NCBI GenBank assembly: GCA_938003565.1
Contig: CALKYB010000156.1
Location: forward strand, 1 to 7,353
Direction of reading: 5' to 3'
Source of the DNA: an uncultured bacterium
GTDB lineage: Bacteria > Bdellovibrionota_C > UBA2361 > SZUA-149 > CALKYB01
DNA: 7,353 nucleotides
Under the pieces are notes generated by a model. That model saw nothing but the letters and a program-made list of their open reading frames with translations, searched no databases and was not told where the DNA came from. The translations under genes were made by a program, and so were the position numbers. Shown piece after piece: positions 1-6,550 of the stretch. How positions within the stretch are numbered: position 1 is the stretch's first letter; each line of letters opens with the position of its first letter.

Positions 1-1158
1 TTGAGTAAGTTCTTTGGAGACTACTCTACAGTCGTGTTTAGCCCTCACATATTTTAATCCATTTTTTGCAATTTCTTGCCTCCTAGATTTATCCTTAAGT
101 AAACTTGTTACCGATTCGGCAAAGTCATGAGGTGTATTGGCTGCCAATATGTCGACTCCCGGCTCCACAGACATTCCTTGGAGAATTCTTTCTGTGGCGA
201 CTACCGGAATGCCGGAAGCCATGGCTTCTAGGACTTTGTTTTGAATTCCAAAAGCGAGCCGCATTGGAGCCACAAAAACTTGAGCTTTAGCTAGCCAGGG
301 CTGAATGTCTTGAACCTCTCCTGTTACAGTGGCTGTTCGTAGGGTAGAGATTAGTTTTGGAGCGGGGTTCCTTCCAACAACAAGAAATTCGGTCTTCGGA
401 ACGTGGGCCCGAATTAACGGAAGGATATTTAAATAAAAGAAAATTGCAGCATCAATATTTGGAAGATAGTCCATTTGACCTGTAAAGATCAAAGTTGGAC
501 TCGTCACCTCTGTTTTAGAAGGTCTAAAGTCGCTAGTGTCAATGCCGCACGGGACGACCAATGTTTTTTTAGCAGCTTGAGGAGCGAGCTTTGTTAGTTC
601 CTTCTGTTCTTTCTCAGTGGTAACTATGGAGAGTTCTTGTGTTTCGGCAACATGTTTTTCCCAGGCAGATAGGAGTCGATGCTCTCGTTTGAAAATCCAA
701 GATTTAGGCCACTGTGCCACTTTAGAATACTCTAACCACTTTATAGAATCTATATCAATGAAGTCAGTGGCTCGGAACTTGGTGTCAAATTTTAGAATAT
801 ACTGAGAACTTGAGGAGCATATTGCCAGCACAGCATCAATTTTCTCATTTTTCGTTATTTCATTAATTTTATTTCTAAGTTTTAGAGAGAAAAAGAATCC
901 AAGAGTGATTGGCTTTCCCGAAATTAGACAAAGGAGTGCAAAGAACTTGGACAAGATTGAGTGCATTTGTATTAAGAAAACTTTTTTAAATCTTTTCCCT
1001 AATTCGTTCTGATGAATTAGATCTTCTGAATTCCGACAGAAAGCAACGAGGAAAATATCGTTTTCTTCGTTGAGGTGATTGATCATGTGAAAGGAGCGAA
1101 TCTTCTCTCCTTTGTTTGGTGGATAGGGTATATTATGAGAGACAATTAGAATTTTCAT
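1..1158 (-). CDS. Exosortase-associated sugar transferase (stp1/TIGR03087-like), C-terminus cut by window edge
   Basis: A GT-B fold glycosyltransferase, expected to be cytosolic or peripheral to the inner membrane and to add a sugar during exopolysaccharide assembly. The minus frame is open from the ATG at 1158 to base 1 without a stop (386 codons). Motifs follow the exosortase-associated sugar transferase family almost segment by segment: N-terminal SHNIPYPPNKGEKIRSFH (residues 7-24), an IDSIKW segment (135-140), WPKSWIFKRE (150-159), VVPCGID (201-207), FTGQMDYLPNIDAA (225-238), VVGRNPAP (260-267) and the donor-site helix GIQNKVLEAMASGIPVV (304-320). The family is about 400 residues, so only a short tail should be missing. 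The gene begins 13 nt after the stop of the ligase-like gene upstream, so the two are almost certainly cotranscribed. The ribosome site (GGGAA) is weak. The sugar donor cannot be told from sequence. The family assignment is from memory of conserved motifs. Confidence 0.88.
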   Translation of the reverse strand, partial: MKILIVSHNIPYPPNKGEKIRSFHMINHLNEENDIFLVAFCRNSEDLIHQNELGKRFKKVFLIQMHSILSKFFALLCLISGKPITLGFFFSLKLRNKINEITKNEKIDAVLAICSSSSQYILKFDTKFRATDFIDIDSIKWLEYSKVAQWPKSWIFKREHRLLSAWEKHVAETQELSIVTTEKEQKELTKLAPQAAKKTLVVPCGIDTSDFRPSKTEVTSPTLIFTGQMDYLPNIDAAIFFYLNILPLIRAHVPKTEFLVVGRNPAPKLISTLRTATVTGEVQDIQPWLAKAQVFVAPMRLAFGIQNKVLEAMASGIPVVATERILQGMSVEPGVDILAANTPHDFAESVTSLLKDKSRRQEIAKNGLKYVRAKHDCRVVSKELTQ

Positions 1159-1171
1159 GGTTTCCCAAAAA

Positions 1172-2689
1172 CTAGCAAATGGCCTCAGGTCTTCTTCGGT
1201 ATGACCAGAGAGATTTCCAAGATCTGAATAACGTCATGGACCCAAAAGTCGACTTTAGGAAAGGGGCGTTTCCTACCACCCTATGTTTTGTTTGTTTTTG
1301 ATCACTGAATGTTGAGTCGGAGTCCAGTTGATTTTTCGCTCGAATAGAAGCGGCTAGACGATCCAAGACTATCGTGATTGTAAAAATTGCCCAGAGGGTT
1401 TCTTGGGTCAGAGTATTCACAAAACAACTTCCCACACAGTATCCAACGAGTGATATTCGGCAAAGGTTTGCATAGTCAATTAACTCACCAGCTCCAGGTT
1501 CTTTGTAATGAATTTTACAGGTATTGATGACCTTCTGCAGGATAATAAGACTTGATAAAAGAAGAAGCGTAAAAAGACTAAAGCCTATTAAACCAGTTTC
1601 GGAAAGGACCATAAAAAAGGTGCTATGCACCGATCTCTGGGATCCAAAATTCGGTTTATATTGCCCCTCATGAAAATTATAGTTCATATATTCTTGAGGA
1701 TATCTACTATAACCCACTCCCAGCAGGGGCTTATCTTGAACCATTTTCATTGCGACTTTCCAAAAATGTGTTCGGGAGTTTGCAGAATCTATTTTTCCGA
1801 TCCCTTGTTTGAGGGTTCTTAGCCTCGATACATAGCTGTTGAGTGTTTCGCTAACTATTGACTCAGAACGCTCTCCCTGAGGAACTTCGAATAAGTTTTC
1901 ATCGATGGCAAATATTTGCCATACCAAAAATGCAAAGCTGGGGATTATCACACTCCAGGAAATAAATTTTAGGATAGTTGATCTAACAGAAACCAACAAA
2001 AGCAATCCAGAAATTGAAAGAGCTAAAAAGCCTCCTCGAGAAAACGTTAAAAGAATTGCTAGGATATTGGCAGAGAGTAATCCGCATGTAGCTAGTCCGG
2101 CAGTAGTTTGGGATTTGATGTATGGAAAATGACGACCCGCATAAAAGATGTAGGGGATTAGGGCTACTAAAAAGACCGCGTAGTTATTATTGTCACCTAG
2201 CCGACCTGGGCCGGAGATATTTCTTGAACCAGATAGCAGTCCAAAGGCCCCATAGTATGCTCCTAGTAGGCCCCCGGAAATTGCGATGGTTAGAATAAAA
2301 ATTCGTAGTTGTTTTAGGGATCGTATCAGTAAAGGGGACAAGCAGGTAATAACAACGATTTTAGCTAATAGCTCCATTCTTGAGAGTATATAGTCGAATT
2401 CAAATTGCATTGAGTATGCAAGTGAGAATGAGCAAGCCAAAAGAAAAGCGAAGGATAGAAGTGTAAGTATGTGTTTGGCGAATAATTTTCCTCTTTGGTG
2501 CAAAGTCGTAAGTATTAGCACTACTGCTACTAAAAGGGACAATCTGCTTCCTTCTAAGGCTCCATAACTGAGCTCTAAGGGAGAGCTGAATGAGTACCAG
2601 GTGTAGAGAAGTAGGCCATAGAAGGCATCAACAAATGAAGCTATTAAACCAGTGACCGTAATTAACAGAATCAGGGCTTGACGTTTCAT
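1172..2689 (-). CDS. O-antigen ligase/polymerase-like polytopic membrane protein, exosortase A-associated type
   Basis: A 505-residue integral inner-membrane protein with about 11-12 hydrophobic segments, of the Wzy_C (O-antigen ligase) superfamily. Such proteins polymerise lipid-linked repeat units or transfer a glycan to lipid or protein on the periplasmic side. Visible marks are GLLLYTWYSFSSPLELSYG (25-43), like the start of the exosortase A-associated 'O-glycosylation ligase' family (TIGR03097-like); GDNNNYA (165-171); FSRGGF (216-221); and the large periplasmic loop with RTHFWKVAMKMVQDKPLLGVGY (306-327) and VHSTFFMVLSETGLIG (354-369), which holds the conserved Arg, His and Glu of the superfamily. 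After the last membrane segment (about 428-448) there is an unusually long hydrophilic, basic tail of about 55 residues ending in Cys. It is the first gene of an operon with the stp1-like transferase. Ligase versus polymerase activity cannot be decided by sequence. Confidence 0.85.
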   Translation of the reverse strand: MKRQALILLITVTGLIASFVDAFYGLLLYTWYSFSSPLELSYGALEGSRLSLLVAVVLILTTLHQRGKLFAKHILTLLSFAFLLACSFSLAYSMQFEFDYILSRMELLAKIVVITCLSPLLIRSLKQLRIFILTIAISGGLLGAYYGAFGLLSGSRNISGPGRLGDNNNYAVFLVALIPYIFYAGRHFPYIKSQTTAGLATCGLLSANILAILLTFSRGGFLALSISGLLLLVSVRSTILKFISWSVIIPSFAFLVWQIFAIDENLFEVPQGERSESIVSETLNSYVSRLRTLKQGIGKIDSANSRTHFWKVAMKMVQDKPLLGVGYSRYPQEYMNYNFHEGQYKPNFGSQRSVHSTFFMVLSETGLIGFSLFTLLLLSSLIILQKVINTCKIHYKEPGAGELIDYANLCRISLVGYCVGSCFVNTLTQETLWAIFTITIVLDRLAASIRAKNQLDSDSTFSDQKQTKHRVVGNAPFLKSTFGSMTLFRSWKSLWSYRRRPEAIC

Positions 2690-2736
2690 TTACTTATTCA
2701 GAGCTTTGAAAAAAATGATGCGAATTTAATGGCTAT

Positions 2737-2764
2737 ACTATACATTGATGGAGTCCTGCGTCAC
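2737..2764 (-). promoter_or_regulatory. Candidate sigma70 promoter for the ligase-stp1 operon
   Basis: Read on the minus strand, GTGACG (2764-2759) and TATAGT (2742-2737) are separated by 16 nt. They match the -35 consensus at 4 of 6 positions and the -10 at 5 of 6. The site lies about 50 nt upstream of the ATG at 2689, in the 140-nt gap shared with the divergent family 2 transferase. The rightward gene must also start in this gap. A TATAGT hexamer at 2771-2776 is a possible -10 for it, but no -35 sits at proper spacing, so I do not list that as a promoter. No sigma54 -24/-12 element (TGGC...TTGC) was seen, although some exosortase loci are known to use RpoN. Confidence 0.4.
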
Positions 2765-2829
2765 GATATTTATAGTAATTCTAGGTCCTATTTTTTAATC
2801 AATTTATTACCTTTAAGTCCTCTCAGTAG

Positions 2830-3792
2830 ATGGAACAAGTGAAAGTTAGCTTTGTTGTACCTTGTCTCAATTCTGGGGAAACTATAAAGGCTTGCCTGGA
2901 GCATTTGAAGAATCAGGCTTACCCTCAAGTTAAAATTTTTATTGTAGTTGTGGATAACGGCTCAACGGATAGCACGCTAGAGTTGGCGAGAACCTTAGCC
3001 GATAAGGTGCTAGAGGCTCCCGGTGAGTCTATTGCCGCTATGAGGAATAAAGGTGCTAGAGCCTTGGGCAGCTCCTATATAGGGTTTGTTGATTCAGATT
3101 GCCTTCTTCATGAGACTTGGTTGAGAGAAGCCTTGAGGAATTTTGATAGGCCCGAGGTTGGAATGACGGGTTCAAAAACTCATATTCTCCCTGCAAATTC
3201 GACTTGGGTTGCTCGGGCCTGGAAGGTGCATCTAGATTTCAGTGGTAAGGGGTCTGATCATAGCTGGTTGGCGACACGCGCAATTTTAGTTAAACGTGCA
3301 GCGTTTGAGGGTGTTGGCGGTTTTGATGAATCTAAAGAAACCTGTGAGGATGTTCAGCTGGGTTTAGATATTGCTAAGTCCTTTGAGATTTTTGTTGATG
3401 ATAGACTTTCTCCCCTGCATTTGAAAGATGCGAATACACTTCCTGAGTTGTATCGGAAGGAAGTGTGGAGAGGGGCCGATAGTGTTTCAACCAGCCTAGA
3501 TTTTCTTAGCTCTGGTCGTTTCAGAGCTAGAGAATTACTTAGCTTAGCTTTACCCTTCTATTTTTCTATTTTTTCTTTTGTGTTTGGGGTCTCGGTGGTC
3601 GGAAAATTTCTCGGTGTCGAGTCTGCTGTAGCCTCTTCGTTTTGGAGTGGTTTGTTTGTGTTTATCCCAATACTAGCAGTCAGTGCTAGAACTGCCTTTG
3701 CCCAAGCAAAACCGGAGAGTTTTCCGGCTTTGCTTTTAGTATATGGAGTCTATATTGTAGCTCGCACTAGAGCTATGTTTTTGAAAAGATGA
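2830..3792 (+). CDS. Membrane-anchored family 2 glycosyltransferase
   Basis: A 320-residue inverting GT-A transferase of family GT2, expected to act at the cytosolic face of the inner membrane. Residues 5-12 (KVSFVVPC) form the first strand. VVDNGSTDST (40-49) carries the nucleotide-sugar-binding Asp, FVDSD (86-90) is the metal-binding DxD-type motif, GGFDE (163-167) and E173-D174 match the acceptor/catalytic ED region, and YRKEVWRG (208-215) stands where GT2 enzymes have their QxxRW-like element. Three hydrophobic segments follow (about 236-257, 267-286 and 297-311), anchoring the C-terminus. The ATG at 2830 is used because the first beta strand begins within six residues of it; there is no strong Shine-Dalgarno sequence. 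It is transcribed away from the ligase operon and converges on the beta-helix gene, with 3 bp between stops. Donor and acceptor are unknown. Confidence 0.85.
   Translation: MEQVKVSFVVPCLNSGETIKACLEHLKNQAYPQVKIFIVVVDNGSTDSTLELARTLADKVLEAPGESIAAMRNKGARALGSSYIGFVDSDCLLHETWLREALRNFDRPEVGMTGSKTHILPANSTWVARAWKVHLDFSGKGSDHSWLATRAILVKRAAFEGVGGFDESKETCEDVQLGLDIAKSFEIFVDDRLSPLHLKDANTLPELYRKEVWRGADSVSTSLDFLSSGRFRARELLSLALPFYFSIFSFVFGVSVVGKFLGVESAVASSFWSGLFVFIPILAVSARTAFAQAKPESFPALLLVYGVYIVARTRAMFLKR
3704..3735 (-). terminator. Candidate intrinsic terminator for the beta-helix gene, inside the convergent GT2 coding sequence
   Basis: Two 13-nt arms, AAGCAAAACCGGA (3704-3716) and TCCGGCTTTGCTT (3723-3735), pair around a 6-nt loop with one non-Watson-Crick position. 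In minus-strand RNA that position is a G-U wobble, so the whole stem forms. On the minus strand the GC-rich core (CCGGA/TCCGG) is followed by TTTTGCTT, a plausible U-rich tract. It lies 60-92 nt beyond the beta-helix stop codon, where a terminator is expected. On the plus strand the same element carries an A-C mismatch and precedes TTTT. It could act there too, but would cut the GT2 message before its stop at 3790-3792, so the minus-strand role is favoured. The U-tract is interrupted, hence moderate confidence. Confidence 0.45.
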
Positions 3793-3795
3793 CTC

Positions 3796-6063
3796 CTATC
3801 GGGCTTGAGATTGAGTTCCGTAAACTTTAAGTGGGCTTTGCGTTTCATGTGCGCCAATGTCGGGAGCTGAGCCATTGAAATTGTCGGCAAAGTTCGGAAT
3901 TGGAAAGCCATTGTCTCGAGCTGGGCTGTTATTTGCTTGTGAGAAATTTCCAGTTAAGGTGTTTACATCAAAAATATTGTTTGGGTCTGAGAAAACAGGA
4001 ATTCCATCCACACCGTTGCTTTCATTTTGACCAATAGTATTGAGCTTGTTTGACAAGCTGTAGTCAGTAAAGCTAGAGGGGATATTGTTTAGGTCTTTGC
4101 TCGAAAAAGACAGTTCGGTTGAATCTCTCATGTGATAAATGTTGTTTTGAGAAATAACATTTCTCATGATTCGCCCACGACCAGAGGTTATCGTCCCAAT
4201 TCCACCATAGCCATCGTTTGCGAGCTGAAGTATTGAATTATTGTAAATATGGACATATCCGCCCATGAAGCTTTCATTTCCCGCAAAACCCATTTTTAGA
4301 AAGTATCCGAAACGGTTTGAACCGTTTCGATGGGCTTCACTACGGGTAGCTACATTACGGAAAATATACATTGGTCCAACTGAGGTAGGAGCGTTTGCTA
4401 TAGCAGCAAAAGATCGACTGATATAGTTTTCAAAGATTCGGACATTCAAGCCTCCACCTTCTACTTCAATTGCATCATCCCATACTCTCGAAACAAAGTT
4501 GCCATATACATCTGAGTCGGGTCCAGGGAAACCATGATAGCTACCGTCCACTGATCCACCGAGCCCGTCTTTCAGTCGGTTTCCATTTGTGTCCTTTCCT
4601 ATCTCATTGTAGCGAATAATATGATTTCCTGTGTAGTTACTATTTAGGGTTATTGCTGCTGAGCCTTGGGGGTGATAGTTTTTCGAAATTGGTTGTAGTG
4701 TAGGATCAGCGATCCGTGCTTCGAGAAAATCTGAGTTCAGCTCAGACCAGCTATTTGAATCAAAAGCTGGATTATAGATTTTATTTCTTTGAATGACTAG
4801 ATTCTTAACGGTATCTCTTCCATGTCCCGATTTGATAGCGTCATGTCCATTTTCGGCAAACGATGAAAAATCAGATTTAGATCCCCAGTTTGTAATTTCA
4901 TTCTCTTCAATTATTAGGTGTTCAGAATCATCTAACATTATTCCAGTTTCTCTGGCATTTATTATTCTAAAACCCCGAATTATTGCGTAGCTAAGATTAT
5001 CTACATCAATTCCAAATCTAGAGCTGCTTGCATCAATTGTTGCTCCAGTTCCGTCTATAAGTACATAAGCACCTGGTGTGCCAGATTCAGCAGAACCTAG
5101 ACTGAGCTCACCAGTTAAGTTTTGATTTGTGTAATCAATAATTCTACCTATTGGGAAGTTATCTGATTTTGTCCTTTCGACAATATGGGCTACTTGGTTT
5201 GTTCCTTCTAAAGAGAGCTCGACAATATACTCAGTATCGGGATCAAGATGAACCAAGCTACCTCGATACGCTTCTCGGTCCGGTCTTAAGGAGTTATATT
5301 GGCCGGTGAGATCGGTATTAATAGGGTTGTGAAGGAGTTCAAGACCTCTCTTCCAGCCTGGTATTCCGCAAATTTTGAATCGAACATTGACTTTCCTTGA
5401 ATCTTGAGCACCATTAGGTGACCAGTAAAGACTCATAGTGTGAAAGTTTGCCAAACCACGTGCGGTACCGAGGCTTAGAGAACTCTTCTCATCGGCGCAG
5501 CTAGCTAGATTGGGTTGGGTTGTGGTGGTGCTAGTAGTTATTGTGCTCGAAGTGGTAGTGCTAGAGGTTGTTGATGTAGAGCTGGTGGTAGATGAGGTGG
5601 TAGTCGTCGAGGTAGTAGTTGAAACCACTGCTTGAGTGTTGAATTCCAGAAGACTACTTTCAATTCTTTGCCTCATGGCGGTAGCTATGACCTTGTAGTA
5701 GTACTTAGTAGATGGTTTTAGTCCGGAGATGGTCATAGATCTACTTTCTTGGCTTATAGAGCTTGTGTAAGCTCCTGTGTTAACCATAGCTTCACTTTCT
5801 CCAAACTTCAGGTAAATTCTTGCCGGCTGGTTAACAGATGCATTGATTGTTGCAGTTGTTGATCCTAGGGATTCAAGCGAAGTGGATGTGATAGATAGGG
5901 TGTCAGGGTTTTGGTTAGGCTGTTTTTGACGTCTTGTTCTGCAAGCGGTTGATCCGTTCCAGCCGTAGCCGTCCCCATCGGGATCAACACATTCTGAGAA
6001 TGCCAAATTCGGAAATGGAATTAAAACTAGGGCTAACAAACAATACTGGACTAGACGACTCAT
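3796..6063 (-). CDS. Secreted multidomain protein: DPDGDGYGW motif, FN3-like domain, Ser/Thr linker, right-handed beta-helix
   Basis: A 755-residue exported protein. Residues 1-23 are a Sec signal peptide (hydrophobic core CLLALVLIPF, likely cleavage after AFS; no lipobox). C25-C41 encloses DPDGDGYGWNG, an acidic DxDxDG Ca-binding-like motif seen at the ends of secreted carbohydrate-active proteins. Residues 55-143 look like an FN3/phosphatase-N-like sandwich (GLKPSTKYYYKVIA at 114-127). Residues 148-182 are a Ser/Thr linker. Residues 185-300 hold a second sandwich-like region (LDPDTEYIVELSLEG at 273-287). From about 330 to 645 there are repeated strands typical of a right-handed parallel beta-helix (IIRGFRIINA, LIIEENEIT, HIIRYNEIG, DDAIEVEGGGLNVRIFENYI). 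The C-terminus has SPARDNGFPIP and GSAPDIGAHE (713-739), a common end for such helices. No PEP-CTERM sorting tail is present. Polysaccharide lyase, epimerase, hydrolase or binding roles are all possible; I cannot assign catalytic residues. Confidence 0.85.
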   Translation of the reverse strand: MSRLVQYCLLALVLIPFPNLAFSECVDPDGDGYGWNGSTACRTRRQKQPNQNPDTLSITSTSLESLGSTTATINASVNQPARIYLKFGESEAMVNTGAYTSSISQESRSMTISGLKPSTKYYYKVIATAMRQRIESSLLEFNTQAVVSTTTSTTTTSSTTSSTSTTSSTTTSSTITTSTTTTQPNLASCADEKSSLSLGTARGLANFHTMSLYWSPNGAQDSRKVNVRFKICGIPGWKRGLELLHNPINTDLTGQYNSLRPDREAYRGSLVHLDPDTEYIVELSLEGTNQVAHIVERTKSDNFPIGRIIDYTNQNLTGELSLGSAESGTPGAYVLIDGTGATIDASSSRFGIDVDNLSYAIIRGFRIINARETGIMLDDSEHLIIEENEITNWGSKSDFSSFAENGHDAIKSGHGRDTVKNLVIQRNKIYNPAFDSNSWSELNSDFLEARIADPTLQPISKNYHPQGSAAITLNSNYTGNHIIRYNEIGKDTNGNRLKDGLGGSVDGSYHGFPGPDSDVYGNFVSRVWDDAIEVEGGGLNVRIFENYISRSFAAIANAPTSVGPMYIFRNVATRSEAHRNGSNRFGYFLKMGFAGNESFMGGYVHIYNNSILQLANDGYGGIGTITSGRGRIMRNVISQNNIYHMRDSTELSFSSKDLNNIPSSFTDYSLSNKLNTIGQNESNGVDGIPVFSDPNNIFDVNTLTGNFSQANNSPARDNGFPIPNFADNFNGSAPDIGAHETQSPLKVYGTQSQAR
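4308..4329. repeat. 22-nt palindrome within the beta-helix gene
   Basis: The arms CGAAACGGTT (4308-4317) and AACCGTTTCG (4320-4329) are perfect reverse complements around a 2-nt centre (TG). On the minus strand they encode part of HRNGSNRFGY in the beta-helix domain, so the codons alone may explain them. No T-tract follows on either strand, so this is not an intrinsic terminator. A protein-binding site inside the gene or a chance match are both possible. Confidence 0.5.
5518..5622 (-). repeat. Low-complexity tract encoding a Ser/Thr linker
   Basis: This stretch encodes residues 148-182 of the beta-helix protein, of which 34 of 35 are Ser or Thr; the exception is Ile175. At the DNA level it is a degenerate run of ACN and TCN/AGC codons without an exact repeat unit, so it is a protein-level repeat. 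Linkers of this kind separate binding and catalytic modules in secreted polysaccharide-active enzymes and are often O-glycosylated. Such tracts can change length by slippage. Confidence 0.85.
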
Positions 6064-6067
6064 AAAG

Positions 6068-6072
6068 ACCTC
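6068..6072 (-). promoter_or_regulatory. Shine-Dalgarno site of the beta-helix gene
   Basis: GAGGT on the minus strand, 4 nt before the ATG at 6063. It is the strongest ribosome-binding site in the window and fixes this start, which is also directly followed by the signal peptide. Confidence 0.7.
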
Positions 6073-6447
6073 AACTAAAACAATAAAAGAACCGAAATTC
6101 GGTAATTACTAATCAGTAAAAAGCCCGAAATTACTTCAGAATTTATACTGTTCTATGGAGGTTTGGGTGGGGTATTCTATCTGCGGATAGTTTATCCGGC
6201 CCCTAAGTCTATGAAATTACTCATAATAACTAAAGGCTGGCGACCCATAATAACCAGAAACAACCAAATAGAGACTAGTCGGGAGGTTTATACTCAAACT
6301 TAAGAAAATAACAAAAAAATGTTAAAGTATTAGTCACTTAGGTCATTGATGGGGGAATATTTTCAATCTCATTAGTTTTAGAGCCAGATTTTGGGACAAA
6401 GTCATTAAATTTAGATGTTGTAGCTCCCAAAGATTCTCACTAACTAG

Positions 6448-6477
6448 TTGTCACATCCCGACGTAGCGCTCTATGAT
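6448..6477 (+). promoter_or_regulatory. Candidate sigma70 promoter for the family 4 glycosyltransferase gene
   Basis: TTGTCA (6448-6453) and TATGAT (6472-6477) are separated by 18 nt, each matching its consensus hexamer at 5 of 6 positions. Transcription would start near 6484, giving a leader of about 65 nt before the TTG start codon at 6551. This is the best promoter match I found in the window. Confidence 0.55.
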
Positions 6478-6550
6478 TCCCTAATATGATTATTTCTTAG
6501 ACTGACCCAAATTGTTTTAGGGACGGTTATTTACTTGTAGACTAGGCCTC

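Larger units (their letters stand above)
6064..6550. other. 487-nt divergent intergenic region
   Basis: This lies between the leftward beta-helix gene and the rightward family 4 transferase. No convincing gene, tRNA or structured RNA is seen. It holds the beta-helix ribosome site, a good rightward promoter near its right end (6448-6477), and two short palindromes: ACCGAA-A-TTCGGT at 6091-6103 and CGGATA-GTT-TATCCG at 6184-6198. For the leftward gene, TATAAA at 6147-6142 (minus) could be a -10, but no recognisable -35 stands upstream of it. A 30-codon open frame at 6211-6303 (plus) begins MKLLIITKGWRP, reminiscent of glycosyltransferase N-termini, but it has no good ribosome site and stops early. 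Confidence 0.6.

Noticed and set aside
105..805. Plus-strand open frames at 105-290 and 617-805
   Set aside because: They lie antisense to the stp1-like transferase, whose minus frame is fully supported by family motifs. Their translations look like no known protein and have no ribosome sites.
1625..2132. Plus-strand open frames at 1625-1822 and 1905-2132
   Set aside because: These are antisense to the ligase-like gene. They are short, start inside codons for conserved ligase segments, and have no support of their own.
2690..2829. Sigma54 (RpoN) promoter, expected in some exosortase loci
   Set aside because: I searched both intergenic regions by eye for TGGC...TTGC spacing on both strands and found none convincing.
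3796..3870. PEP-CTERM or other sorting signal at the end of the beta-helix protein
   Set aside because: The C-terminus (SPLKVYGTQSQAR) has no PEP motif, no hydrophobic segment and no basic tail, so exosortase sorting is not supported.
4793..4990. Plus-strand open frame antisense to the beta-helix gene
   Set aside because: It is a shadow of the beta-helix reading frame, with no motif or ribosome site.
5518..5622. CRISPR-like or tandem DNA repeat in the low-complexity tract
   Set aside because: There is no fixed unit or spacer pattern; the tract is a Ser/Thr codon run within one open frame.
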